Positions 53,226-63,666 are shown, counted from the stretch's first letter. The stretch: DNA of 64,000 nucleotides from Ypsolopha sequella (GCA_934047225.1 OW203994.1:10263001-10327000), one strand, 5' to 3'. Made by a program: numbers and translations. The notes: generated from the letters alone by a model not told the origin.

Positions 53226-56200
53226 GTATGTAATCAATTTTCAAAGTGTAGTACGAGTAAACTCATAAAATAATAAAGTGAAATAACCGGAAGTTAGTGG
53301 TAAATATTGGTTGATTTCAGAACTTTTATTACACATGGGTAATGGAGAATAATTAGAAGTTGAGGTAGCATAGAGGTTTAATTAAGAAAGTTATATGTTG
53401 GTAACCACAGTTCACTCGCTGTTTAGTTTTAATGTTGTTTTCGACATCGTTGTAGCGACTACTAAATGTGCAATGAAATTGTTGACATTACTTGATAGTT
53501 ATAGGGATGGTTTGCAAGTAAATTTAGATTGTGAAACTATTTTGTTGGGAAATGGAATACACTTTTTGTACCAACTATATTGTTCTACTAAAAAAAAGAC
53601 GTATTATTATTAGCCGTTTTATCTGGCTTCTTTAAACGTGTCTCCGCACATTAGTTCAGCCAAAAAAAAAAAATACGTTTAAACTTTTGAGCCATTCCAT
53701 ACAATATTTTCAAACTTTTATTTTATTACTGATGTCATTCATCAACGGTGTAAATATCGGTGTATCTCTACTAAATAATTTAAGTTGACCTAGATATAGA
53801 ATGGATAAAAAAATCAATATCTATCAATATTTCCTACGGTAGCTTAGGCTGTAAAACGCCTCTTAATGATGAGACCCAGGTTCGATCCTCGGTTGGGCAT
53901 GCACCAATGAGAAACCTGCATGCCCGACTGTGAACTGTGACTTATATTTCACCGTTCACCTCTGACACCCCTTTGAAGATTCATGTCGTGACGATATATA
54001 TAGACCAATGAATAAGATGTTTTTTAAATAAGACACTGCGCATTTAATGCCTCTGTCGGTCGGTGCAACTTCTTTTTATTATACTATTTTACAATATAAA
54101 AACAACAGTTAAGGAATAAATAACCCAATGGTAAAATTTTCTTCTATCGTATTATACTTTAATACATTACCTATATAATTCATACCTTCTCTATATATTC
54201 TACATTGTGATACTGCAAATTTCACCGACAGAAACTGGGATAACTGGGGTAATTTCTGGGATAACACATAACAATATTGTCATCCACATTGGATATATAA
54301 AATTTATGTACTAATGGGAAAAGTTCCGCTTATTCTCTTTATGTAAATTTCCAGATTACGTGACCAGCGTAAGGCTACTAGAGCTTCGAGCACCAGCTCA
54401 CGCTGCAGAAGAAGGAGAGGCTCTACTTGGATGTCAGTTCGAAATGGAGGATGACATCCTCTACTCCGTTAAATGGTATAAAGACAGCCGTGAATTCTAC
54501 CGATATGTGCCGAGGAACGAGCCACCTGCTATATGCTTCATGGCTCCTGGTGTCACTGTTGATGTAAGTTGTTAATTAGTACAAGCACACGCAGCGGATG
54601 ATCGGCAGACGCTGCTTGGATGCTAGTTTGAGATAGAGGATGGCATCCTTATTACTCCGTGCGAAAGATAGTCGTGAGTTCTGTTCTACTAATACGTGAT
54701 GAGGAACAAGCCACCTGCTTTATGCTTTACGGCTCCTGGTCCTTACTGTTGATGTAACTTGTGTAACTTGACAACAAGTTGAGTTAGAAGCACTAACAGA
54801 CGCAGCAAATGACGGGCAGACGCTGTTTGGATATTAGATCAACAAGGAATCCGAAAAAATTCTACGCTACGTTGCCAAGAAAAAAAAACCTTCTATATTC
54901 TTCATGACTCCTAGTATCACTTTTAGAAGTAAGTTGTCAACTAGAAGAATTGAAAGCACCAGCTGACGCAGCGGAACATCCTAAAAGCCATGATGGCGCT
55001 GCTTGGATATTAGTTTGAGATGTTTTAATCCGCCACAAAGACGACAAAGATTCCTACAGAAACAGCTTAAGCCACCTGCTATATGCTTTACTGATTCAGG
55101 TGTCATGTTGATGCATGGTTTTGATCGTTAAACCCCTGGCTATAATTTTACTAAAGTTGTAAAATATTCAATACGCATATGAGTATTTTATTTTATTTAT
55201 TTACCTTTTATTAAAATATTTATGAACTATCTTAAATAAATACAATTTCTACTCAAGAAAGTTTAGCAATATTTCTATTTTTTTATAGCGGATTAAATTC
55301 TATGTACGTCAAAACTTACTCAAATATAATATTAGATTAATAAAGATAGGTACTTAGTCACTTTAATGCTTTACCACCGACTTGACATTTGAGAACTTTA
55401 ACTAAAGCAGTGCTGTAATTATGAAATGCAGCGCTGTAATTAGCTGATTCATCACTTAAGTATTGCTCAGTGAGATTTATTTATTTCAGAAATGTACCTG
55501 GGCTCAATTAATTTTATTATCTGAATATTTATCTGAATTATTATATTGAATTATTATTATCTGAATATATATCAACATTTTTAGAAAACTATTAAAAGAT
55601 CAACATGAAAATTTACCATCGACTGACACAAAATTATGCTCACCACGTGGATAAGATTGGTGGTTTTATCAGACCATGCCAACACAATTAAAGTAATTTA
55701 GATTAGTTGTTGACCATTTACAGATGTCACGATCATCCAGCGAGATGGTGACCCTAGTGAACCTCACCCAGGAGTCAGCTGGACTGTACCGCTGCGAGGT
55801 CTCTGGGGAGACGCCCACCTTTACTACGGTCTTCCAGGAGAAGTACATCAGCGTTCATTGTAAGTATATCATCTGGATTCCTTGAGAACATAATGTTCTT
55901 ATGTTTTTTATTTCATTTCTGTCCTCCATTCTGTCCTCCAAGGAAACGGTGCTGTTATTCCTTACTACAGGCGTGAAATCCTATCTAGGATAACAGCGTA
56001 CATCTGTTATTATTATTAGTACTTTACGTGTATTTTAGATTTTAAGCTTATATAAATTCTTGTAACTTGTACTGTACTCTCTTCTTGCGAAATAAATTCT
56101 ATTCTTTTCTATATTCTATTCTAAATTTCCAGATAAATTGCACTGCAGATAAATAAGATGCGATGTAAAATTAATACCATAGTTCAACAAATTACAAGAA

Positions 56201-59200
56201 AATGTGGAGAATACAAGTTTTATTCGGAATAATTATTATCCATGAAAACAAGTCACCTTTTCTGGATGATCCTATTTCTATTAATCGCTCTGTATTGTTG
56301 GTAATTGAAAGGGTTTGAACATTTTTGTATAGAGGCTGGCATTTTTTCAAAGTCGCATCGCACAATGAAATCTGTATAGTATATAAGGAACATATATACG
56401 AACGAAAAATGTTATGTAATATAATGTTCAGGGGTCTTCAACCTTTTTTAGCTCGAGGGTCAAAAATTTGGTTCATGTCTGTTGGAGGGCCACATTGTAG
56501 CACGTGAATTAATAACAAACAAATGAATTGAAATTATTTATTTGTTTAAAAATTGCAAGATACAGATTAATGTGAGGATTGAACTTGTTTCTTTTTAACC
56601 AGATTGTCGATATCTGCTTTTCTTTTGTGACAGAACGGCGTTTGAATTTAGAGATGAGGCGCGTAAATTCGCGTAAACGAATATCTCTTCTAGTCTCTGA
56701 GGGCCGCAAAAATGTCCCGGCGGGCCGCATGTGGCCCGAGGGCCACGGGTTGAAGACCCTTGTTCTAAAGTGTCACATTATCGAGATAATGAGAGTCAAA
56801 TATTTCCAAATATATTTACCCAATTGTCGCATACATACATTATTCATTTTGCTGGACGTCCATTTGATATAATACCTATAAGGAAACAGTAAAAATATAA
56901 ATACATTTTCATCAAGTGTCATACAAATCCGTTAAGGGTCGGTATAATGTCAGATGCACAATTTCAAATGAGCATAAAACATTGTGTAACTTGGTCAATC
57001 GGTTTAATAAAAATAATATAGATAATAGACTATAGGGCTGATATTTGTGCAGAAGCAAAAATGCAAAAGCTTTAAGTTCGCTCGATAGAAAAAAATTATG
57101 AAGTTACCTCTATATTTCATGTTTTTCGAGTGTTAAAGGACCTTTCTTAAAACAGTTTGCCTTGAAATTTGTATTAAAAATAAGAAAACAAATGACCCCG
57201 TATAATTGCACGGGGATTTTGAATAATTCTGTTTCGTTTTCATTTAATTTAACATCTAAGAATTGGCGCTTACGTCGATTTATTCTGAGACAAGGCGGCG
57301 ACAAGATATCTCGGTCGCACGCGCTTTTTGTTCCATGCTTTGTTTCGTCACTCACCCTTCGGTCAGTTGTGATCGCTCCGTTGAGACGGGAGGGCTACGT
57401 TTTTGCGCTCTCGACGTCCCGGTTTCGTAATTTAAATAAATCTCGTAATTTGAAACATGGGAAATAAATGCAACCAATGTAAAAAATGGAATAAAAATGT
57501 TTTACGAGTGAAAATAAAGCAGTGGATGAAAGTAATGCAAAGGTACGCCATTACTTAACAAAATAAGTAGATAGGTCATGTTTTATTAAAGATGGTGAAC
57601 TAAAGGTTGTCTCAATGGACTAATGAATATCGCTATGTTTTTCGTCTGAGGTATTTTTTTTAGCTTACAATTTAATATCACAATAAATATGGTTGATGGA
57701 TGTGGAAGAGGCGAAAGAGTTGTGTCTGGATCGTAGCAGATGGAAATCTGTAGTCTCTGCCTAGCTGCCTACCCCTCTGGGAGACTAACAAAACCTTATC
57801 TCACCATCACCATCGGCGTATCGACGTATTCTCGTATCGGCGTATCGACGTATCGGCGTATCGACGTATCGTTGTATCGACGTATCCCCGTATCGACGTA
57901 TCGTCGTATCGACGTATCGTTGTATCGACGTATCCCCGTATCGACATATCGACGTATCGACGTATCGGCGTATCGACGTATCCCCGTATCGACGTATCGA
58001 CGTATCGACGTATCGGCGTATTGACGTATCGTTGTATCGACGTATCCCCGTATCGACGTATCGTCGTATCGACGTATCGGCGTATCGACGTATCGGCGTA
58101 TCGACGTATCGTTGTATCGACGTATCGTCGTATCGACGTATCGACGTATCGGCGTATCGTTGTATCGACGTATCCCCGTATCGACGTATCGTCGTATCGA
58201 CGTATCGTTGTATCGACGTATCCCCGTATCGACATATCGACGTATCGGCGTATCGACGTATCCCCGTATCGACGTATCGAAGTATCGGCGTATTGACGTA
58301 TCGTTGTATCGACGTATACCCGTATCGACGTATCGTCGTATCGACGTATCGGCGTATCGACGTATCGTCGTATCGACGTATCGACGTATTCTCGTATCGG
58401 CGTATCGTCGTATCGGCGTATCGACGTATCGTTGTATCGACGTATCCCCGTATCGACGTATCGTCGTATCGACGTATCGTTGTATCGACGTATCCCCGTA
58501 TCGACATATCGACGTATCGACGTATCGACGTATCGACGTATCGGCGTATCGACGTATCCCCGTATCGACGTATCGACGTATCGACGTTTCGGCGTATTGA
58601 CGTATCGTTGTATCGACGTATCCCCGTATCGACGTATCGTCGTATCGACGTATCGGCGTATCGACGTATCGGCGTATCGACGTATCGTTGTATCGACGTA
58701 TCGTTGTATCGACGTATCGTCGTATCGACGTATCGGCGTATCGACGTATCGTTGTATCGACGTATCGTCGTATCGACGTATTGCCGTATCGTCGTATCCC
58801 CGTATCGACGTATCGTCGTATCGACGTATCGACGTATCGTCGTATCGACGTATCGGCGTATCGACGTATCGGCGTATCGACGTATCGTTGTATCGACGTA
58901 TCGTTGTATCGTCGTATCGTCGTATCCTCGTATCGTCGTATCCTCGTATCGACGTATCGTCGTATCGACGTATCGGCGTATCGACGTATCCTCGTATCGA
59001 CGTATCGTCGTATCGACGTATTGCCGTATCGTCGTATCCCCGTATCGACGTATCGTCGTATCGACGTATCGGCGTATCGACGTATCGACGTATCGTTGTA
59101 TCGACGTATCGACGTATCGGCGTATCGTTGTATCGACGTATCGGCGTATCGACGTATCGGCGTATCGACGTATCGTTGTATCGACGTATCCCCGTATCGA

Positions 59201-62200
59201 CGTATCGTCGTATCGACGTATCGTTGTATCGACGTATCCCCGTATCGACGTATCGGCGTATCGACGTATCGTTGTATCGACGTATCCCCGTATCGTCGTA
59301 TCGACGTATCGTTGTATCATCATCGTTATCATTATCTTTGCAAGTATGACTTTCGAAAAATAAAATTTTGAAATATAAAAATTAGATGCAAACACAAAAT
59401 TACGCAAAAAAAATGCCATTGCGAACAAACCGTTTTGTCAACTGGGTTGAATTTTATACATCGTAGATGCATTATACTTATTATTGAAAACTAGCATGTG
59501 CACGGGTTAATGACCGCGGATCCACACCGCTCGTGGGAGCTAAGAAATAGCGCTCGCGGCCGGTGACGGCCGGTCGCGCAAACAGTTGAGGTGCGGGGAT
59601 GCGGGGGCAAAATCACTAATTTGTCCAGGTTTATACGCAGCCTTAAGGCGTTAGATTCACAATTACCTATATTATATACTTATACTATAAGTATATATCC
59701 TATATGTAAGTCTTATAGGATTGAAGCCTTTATTAGGTAAAATAGAATAATAGTTACTTACCAAATGGACAATGGTATAGATGGATGTGGTAGAGGTTTA
59801 TTAGGATCATAGCAGATGGAAATCTGTGATCTCTGCCTACCTCTCTATACCTCTATGTATGTATGAGGATGTATTTATTAGCCAAAGGCTAATAATAAAG
59901 TTATTAAGTAAAATATAATAATACTTACCTACATAATGGACAATGGTATAGATAGATATGGTAGAGGTGTATTAGGATCGTAGCATATAGAAATCTGTGA
60001 TCTCTGCCTACTCCTCTATATGTATGTATTAGAATGTATTTATAATGACATTTGAAATATATACCTCCAGTTTGCTCGATAACATGACGCTTTACGACAC
60101 ACTATTATTAACATTTTTGTTTCGTACATACAAGGTAACTTTTTGATCATCGTCCAAATTCATACTGGTGGCTTTGGTAAGTGATCAGTATCATGAATCG
60201 ATAACAATTTTTGTAAAATTCGTAAAATGAAATTTCGACTCCCCATAGTGATTCACTCGGAACTGGAAGTGAATTTCTATGGGAAGCCAAAATTTCATTT
60301 TACAAATTTCACAAAAATTGTTATTGATCCAAGATACTTATCACTTATCAACCCTCCAGTATGAATTTGGATGATGATCAAAAAGTCACCTTGTATATGT
60401 CCCCTATCCATATACATATTCTATATAGGTTCCATTGTGCGACGCAACTTAAAAATATGGCGGCTCCGAACTATGCCAAAATGTTCAAACCTCTTTGAAA
60501 CGTTTCTTTGTTACAGTACTTCCCAAATCAGGCCCTCGAATCATAGGGATGCAACAACAGTACCAAGTTGGAGATCGAGCTCTATTGAACTGCACCTCCT
60601 CAGCATCACGTCCAGAGACCCAGCTGAAGTGGTGGATCAACGAGCGGCTGGCTCCCAGAGAATACCTGCAAGGACCTTGGTACAGAATAGCGATGGATAG
60701 GCCTGATGCTACAGAAACTATCTTGCAATTGAGGTTCAAAGTGAGACCAAAGCATTTCAAAAATGGTCATTTGAAACTAAAGGTACGAGTACTAAATACG
60801 GATTACCCATATATTTTGGCATCTAATGCCGTTCCGTACCTAAAAGTTACAAAAGGAACCTTTTTGGTGAGACTCCGTTGTCCGTCCGTCCATCCGTCCG
60901 TCCATATGTCACAGCCTCATAACTTTAGCACCGTTAAAGATAAAGACGTGAAATTTGGCACAAAAACAGCATTAATTTGTTCACATATTGCGATGTAAAA
61001 AAAAATATGAAAACTTTGAAAATGTTCAAAATATCCTATCCAAAACAAAAGTGACAAAAATGAAAAATATTTTCCTAAAAATACAATATAGATATCAAAT
61101 TGTAGATATTAAAAAGTTGATTGTAAAAATATATACTTTTACTATATTTACTGGCACTGGTTTCGAGAAATCTTTAAAAAACCACAAAAATATGTATATC
61201 CTTCGCCTTGTCTCCAAAACTGGTAGACCAAAAAATATGAAAAAAAATCATGGTAATATGTGTTTACGTAAAGATTACAGGAAAAATAAAGCGGTTGAGA
61301 ATATCACGAAAAAAATTACAAAATTAAATTAAATTTATTATCTACAATACGGAACCCTAGGTACGCGAGTCTGACTCGCATTTGGCCGGTTTTTTTTCTC
61401 TGCAATGGGTTTACGCTGCTGGCTCGGTAAGAGAGAGAGCGTTGATAAGACCTAGCTCACACAGAAAATACGAAGACTTTCAAACGTTGCGTTTGAACGA
61501 ATGGATTATAAGGGTGAACTATGCCTGCAGGATTGTGATCTTGCTTCTGCCAAGGATAGTATAAAATTACATACCTGCCTTTATTAAAATCAAATAGATG
61601 AAATTCTAGAAGCCGGAAACTGGCGATAGTACTCGTCGAAACAAAACAACTTTTCGTGAAAAAAAATCGAGAAAAAAAGAGTTATTTCATAATCATTATA
61701 ATCATAGGGCTATGTAACTTTTCTATGGACCAGCTCACAGAACATATTGTTCTGTGTATCAGCTGATTTTGAGTTGGTTCCGTAGTAAAAGTTGTTCGTA
61801 TGTACGAGTACTATCGCCAGTTTCCGGCTTATTAAATTATCATACTTTCCCATGTGGATTTGAAAATAAATAATTTTTAATAATATTAATAATAAATCTC
61901 GGAAATTTTTGCCCACTCTCCAGCACTTTCATATATGTATACGATAAGATATTGTATCGTAGCTTTTACTAAAATACCACTCATTGTTTTATTTAGATAA
62001 AAAACGAATTAAAACTATTCTGTTCTTCAGTGTCAAGCAATGATAGCTCCCATGTACCAAAAGGAGTCGACACACAGTTTATATCAAGATGAACCTCCAT
62101 TGACGGAGCGTTCATCTTATGAAGAAAGAGAAAACGGTTTGGACAACCCTTATGAAAGATTTGATCGCCTGCCAAGCTTTGTTATATCACCATCCGAGGA

Positions 62201-62232
62201 GTTATCGCCTTTGTATGGGAGCATGGCTGAAG
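53177..62232 (+). CDS. Beaten path (Beat)-like immunoglobulin-domain cell-surface protein, 3' end outside the window
   Basis: Five exons (53177-53225, 54355-54563, 55724-55859, 60517-60782, 62031-62232) with GT/AG borders and consistent phases 1, 0, 1, 0, 1 give 287 complete codons. The protein starts with a signal peptide (MRRTVTLMFLCYFCVK). The first Ig domain has C in LLGCQFEMED, the Beat hallmark LYSVKWYKDSREFYRY, and the closing YRCEVSG. The second Ig domain has C in LLNCTSS and C at the start of exon 5. Glycosylation sites are NLTQ and NCTS. Beat proteins are insect neuronal surface or secreted proteins that bind Sidestep proteins in axon guidance and synapse choice. Exon 5 ends in an acidic, proline-containing stretch with a phase-1 donor, so a further exon follows beyond what I can recognise. 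Which Beat paralogue it is cannot be decided. Confidence 0.88.
53835..54000 (+). repeat. tRNA-derived SINE remnant in intron 1
   Basis: CGGTAGCTTAGGCTGTAAAACGCCTC resembles a decayed A box region, and GGTTCGATCC (53879-53888) is a perfect B box, followed by GGTTGGGCATGCACC. The remainder to about 54000 has no clear tail. Probably a SINE head. Confidence 0.55.
54355..54563 (+). CDS. Beat-like gene exon 2 (first half of Ig domain 1)
   Basis: Acceptor TTTCCAG and donor GTAAGT. It encodes DYVTSVRLLELRAP...LLGCQFEMEDDILYSVKWYK...APGVTVD with the first Ig cysteine and the core tryptophan. Ends in phase 0. Three decayed copies follow in the intron. Confidence 0.92.
54575..54779 (+). pseudogene. Decayed exon 2 copy 1
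   Basis: Retains, in order, ACGCAGCGG, GACGCTGCTTGGATG, GATGGCATCCT, TACTCCGTG, GAGGAACAAGCCACCTGCTT, ATGCTTTACGGCTCCTGG and ACTGTTGATGTAAC, all aligning with exon 2 and its donor. Stops (for example TGA in GTTTGAGATAG) and a changed donor make it unusable. Confidence 0.85.
54780..54939 (+). pseudogene. Decayed exon 2 copy 2
   Basis: Retains GAAGCACTAACAGACGCAGC, GACGCTGTTTGGATAT, GAATTC-like AAAATTCTACGCTACGTTGCC, and CTTCATGACTCCTAG...CACTTTTAGAAGTAAGTTG, including a donor-like GTAAGT. Shortened in the middle and full of stops. Confidence 0.75.
54940..55125 (+). pseudogene. Decayed exon 2 copy 3
   Basis: Retains GAAAGCACCAGCTGACGCAGC, GGCGCTGCTTGGATATTAGTT, ATCCGCC, TTCCTACAGAAACAG, and AGCCACCTGCTATATGCTTTAC...GGTGTCATGTTGATG. 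Stops are present and the donor is gone. This copy keeps the exon-2 sequence CCACCTGCTATATGCTT unchanged. Confidence 0.78.
55724..55859 (+). CDS. Beat-like gene exon 3 (end of Ig domain 1)
   Basis: Acceptor TTACAG and donor GTAAGT. It encodes MSRSSSEMVTLVNLTQESAG, then LYRCEVSGETP and the strand to ISVH. Contains the second cysteine of Ig domain 1 in the tyrosine-corner LYRC and the N-glycosylation site NLT. Ends in phase 1. Confidence 0.92.
56429..56762. mobile_element. hAT-type MITE in intron 3 (CAGGGGTCTTCAAC ends)
   Basis: Left end CAGGGGTCTTCAACC, right end GGTTGAAGACCCTTG, with GAGGGTCAAAA / GAGGGCCGC-like subterminal sequence including CGGGCCGCATGTGGCCCG. These ends are characteristic of hAT non-autonomous elements in many animals. 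No matching 8-bp flanks were found, so it is old or has been trimmed. Overlapping frames are not real genes. Confidence 0.72.
57688..57790 (+). repeat. Third dispersed repeat, copy flanking the minisatellite
   Basis: GGTTGATGGATGTGGAAGAGGCGAAAGAGTTG...GTCTCTGCCTAGCTGCCTACCCCTCTGGGAGAC. Closest to the reverse copy at 44335-44460. The minisatellite starts about 20 bases after its end, where family members usually have a simple-repeat tail. Confidence 0.65.
57813..59318. repeat. ~1.5-kb minisatellite with 8-bp unit in intron 3
   Basis: About 188 units of the form TATCGACG. Every other unit is mostly TATCGACG, while the units between vary (TATCGGCG, TATCGTTG, TATCCCCG, TATCGTCG, TATCCTCG), giving a 16-bp alternation. 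Longer blocks recur: the rare TATCGACA stands at 57939, 58227 and 58499 (288 and 272 bases apart), and TATTGCCG at 58779 and 59019 (240 apart), all multiples of 8. Almost no indels break the phase. The unit lacks stop codons in most frames on both strands, which produces spurious frames of up to ~550 codons; these are not genes. Confidence 0.95.
59319..59767. other. Intron sequence with a short GC-rich patch
   Basis: 59500-59620 is GC-rich (GCGCTCGCGGCCGGTGACGG) within AT-rich DNA. Self-complementary CGGCCGGTGACGGCCGG could form a small hairpin. No gene or element assigned. Confidence 0.35.
59768..60040 (+). repeat. Two tandem copies of the third dispersed repeat
   Basis: ATGGACAATGGTATAGAT...GAAATCTGTGATCTCTGCCTAC and a TATGTATGTAT tail occur twice, about 178 bases apart. 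The second copy carries substitutions. The order and flanks suggest duplication of one insertion with its surroundings. Confidence 0.7.
60131..60393. mobile_element. TA-flanked foldback MITE, copy 2 (intron 3)
   Basis: A 263-bp relative of 35573-35828, beginning CAAGGTAACTTTTTGATCAT, flanked by TA (60129-60130, 60394-60395). Its centre is the reverse of the first copy. It ends about 120 bases before the acceptor of exon 4. Confidence 0.85.
60517..60782 (+). CDS. Beat-like gene exon 4 (Ig domain 2)
   Basis: Acceptor TTTGTTACAG and donor GTACGA. It encodes LPKSGPRIIGMQQQY, VGDRALLNCTSSASRPETQ, LKWWINERLAP and RFKVRPKHFKNGHLKLK. The GP.I.G...Y..GD...NCTS...P...L.W.IN pattern and the final HF.NG.LKL are typical of the second Beat Ig domain. 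Ends in phase 0. Confidence 0.92.
60825..61396 (+). repeat. Dispersed lepidopteran repeat, long variant, right after exon 4
   Basis: It starts at about CGTTCCGTACCTAAAAG, continues with GAGACTCCGTTGTCCGTCCG and CACAGCCTCATAACTTTAGC, and ends ACGGAACCCTAGGTACGCGAGTC...CGCATTTGGCCGG. The interior differs from the copy at 43058 (it is A-rich and longer), so it is a separate subfamily with the same ends. Frames inside are not genes. Confidence 0.75.
61611..61829. mobile_element. 219-bp foldback element in intron 4
   Basis: Perfect terminal inverted repeats of about 26 bases (AGCCGGAAACTGGCGATAGT...), then an unrelated interior with a second inverted pair (CAGAACATATTGTTCTG). Non-coding. Confidence 0.75.
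62031..62232 (+). CDS. Beat-like gene exon 5
   Basis: Acceptor TTCTTCAG and donor GTAATA. It starts with the cysteine that closes Ig domain 2 (CQAMIAPMYQKES), then becomes polar and acidic (SSYEERENGLDNPYERFDRL). Ends in phase 1 with no stop, so a further exon must exist. No convincing sixth exon was found up to 64000. Confidence 0.85.
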
Positions 62233-62387
62233 GTAATAAGTATTTTATTTTTGTTCAAGATTCAAGACTAGCTTTGGCTCGTGAATTCACCTGCGCTTTT
62301 ATTGAAAGCACTATCGTAACGTAGGAATACATAGCGCCATCCAAGCAAAGATTTCAAAAGTAAAGATAAGCCTTTACATATGACATA

Positions 62388-62621
62388 TTAACCCCCGGTT
62401 TCTGAAAGGCCAATCAATATTAACAGTAGATTAAAAAATAATTATCTGCGGATTAAGCCAGAAAAAGTGGGAACTTTACATTAAAATCAAAAATTAACTA
62501 AGTTAATTATTGATTCATCACTATTCAGACTTCATATATGCTTTATTTTCACCGTTATTTGCGGTTAAAATTTTTTTAATCTACTGTTAACTTTGATTGG
62601 CCTTTCAGAAACCGGGGGTAA
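62388..62621. mobile_element. ~230-bp foldback MITE
   Basis: ACCCCCGGTTTCTGAAAGGC and its mirror form the ends; pairing continues through CAATCAA and AACAGTAGATTAAAAAA. The left flank reads TTA, the right AAG, so the target is uncertain. It follows the donor of Beat exon 5 by about 155 bases. Confidence 0.75.
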
Positions 62622-63666
62622 GTATGACAGCACCAAAATATTTTCACTTTTAAATGGGTGACGCTCACACGTTTGGAATCAGTGCTTATCTGAACACAGT
62701 GATAGTTGGACGCCTGAATAAATTTTTACGAGGAAAGGGTCTCAATATGCCGTCGTGCGCATTTTTAAAGTGCACTAATAACTATTTCAAGATATACGAA
62801 TTAAGTTGGCTGACATTTCGCATTCAAAACATATTCAAAAACAATGCAATAGATTTTAGGTGCCAGGGCTCATCTAAACTTTTGAAATCTTTGCATCCAA
62901 GGCAGTTTTTAACTTTACAGAAGTTATTTTTCTGATGCCTTATTTATATTATTCCAAGGACATAAAGATTTATGACTTATGATTATTATGACACACTGTT
63001 AAAACTATCCAAATTCATTACAAAAACAGGTATCATTTTTACGTTTCTACTTTTAAGGCTGGAACAACCACCAATGCCCTTGACCATTTGACCTCTATAC
63101 GAAAACTATTATAATAGAGGAAAAAGAGCTAAATTCACTGGCCACGCATAAAGCGAAAAATTACAATAAAAATATATAAATCACCAAATTTATAATCCTT
63201 GACGAAAATATGAATACTACATAATATTTTTCTCAGAACTTTCTGGTGGCTAGTTTGGGCAACAAATTAAGTTAAATACGCACTCCACGATTGTTCCACT
63301 CTTAAAATTATTTTCAGACAAAATTGCTTTGACTTTGAAGAAATATTATACCGCTGAGCTGCGATCGCTCTGTCGGTAACTCTACGCGATCGAGTAAAAT
63401 ACGAAACTTAGTATTAGTTTTTTTTTCTTGTTTCTGGCTTCTGATAATGTGTGTGACATTTAATTCCGCCAATGTCATGTCATAAACCAAACTTACCTCT
63501 TTGATAAAAATGAGGTTTGCATCAGTCCTTAACCCGAAGCTTTCCCAAGTCGGCCATTTTTTTATATGTATGGAACATCGAAATAATTGTTTCGTTGGTA
63601 TGGAAGTACAGAACTTCTGAGTATAGAACAGACACTACGTTTGACAAAACTCTTCTCAAGCTCTTA
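62622..63666. other. Probable intron sequence, nothing recognised
   Basis: A 93-codon frame at 62654 has no recognisable domain and no splice context that continues Beat exon 5. I see no further exon. Confidence 0.35.

Noticed and set aside
56509..56872. Frames across the hAT-type MITE in intron 3
   Set aside because: They cross the inverted ends of the element and lack domains.
57813..59318. CRISPR-like regular spacing
   Set aside because: There are no unique spacers; units are contiguous 8-bp repeats, and the window is eukaryotic.
57785..59428. Overlapping frames of 140-547 codons on both strands
   Set aside because: They arise from the 8-bp minisatellite, which has no stops in most frames; no domain, no start context, and all frames give the same 8-residue repeat.
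60988..61332. 114-codon Lys/Asn-rich frame after exon 4
   Set aside because: A-rich interior of a dispersed repeat; not connected to the Beat gene by splice signals.
61382..61564. Possible extra Beat exon at the end of the dispersed repeat (about 61404 onward)
   Set aside because: No AG acceptor precedes it, and the true continuation with the Ig cysteine and a good acceptor is at 62031.
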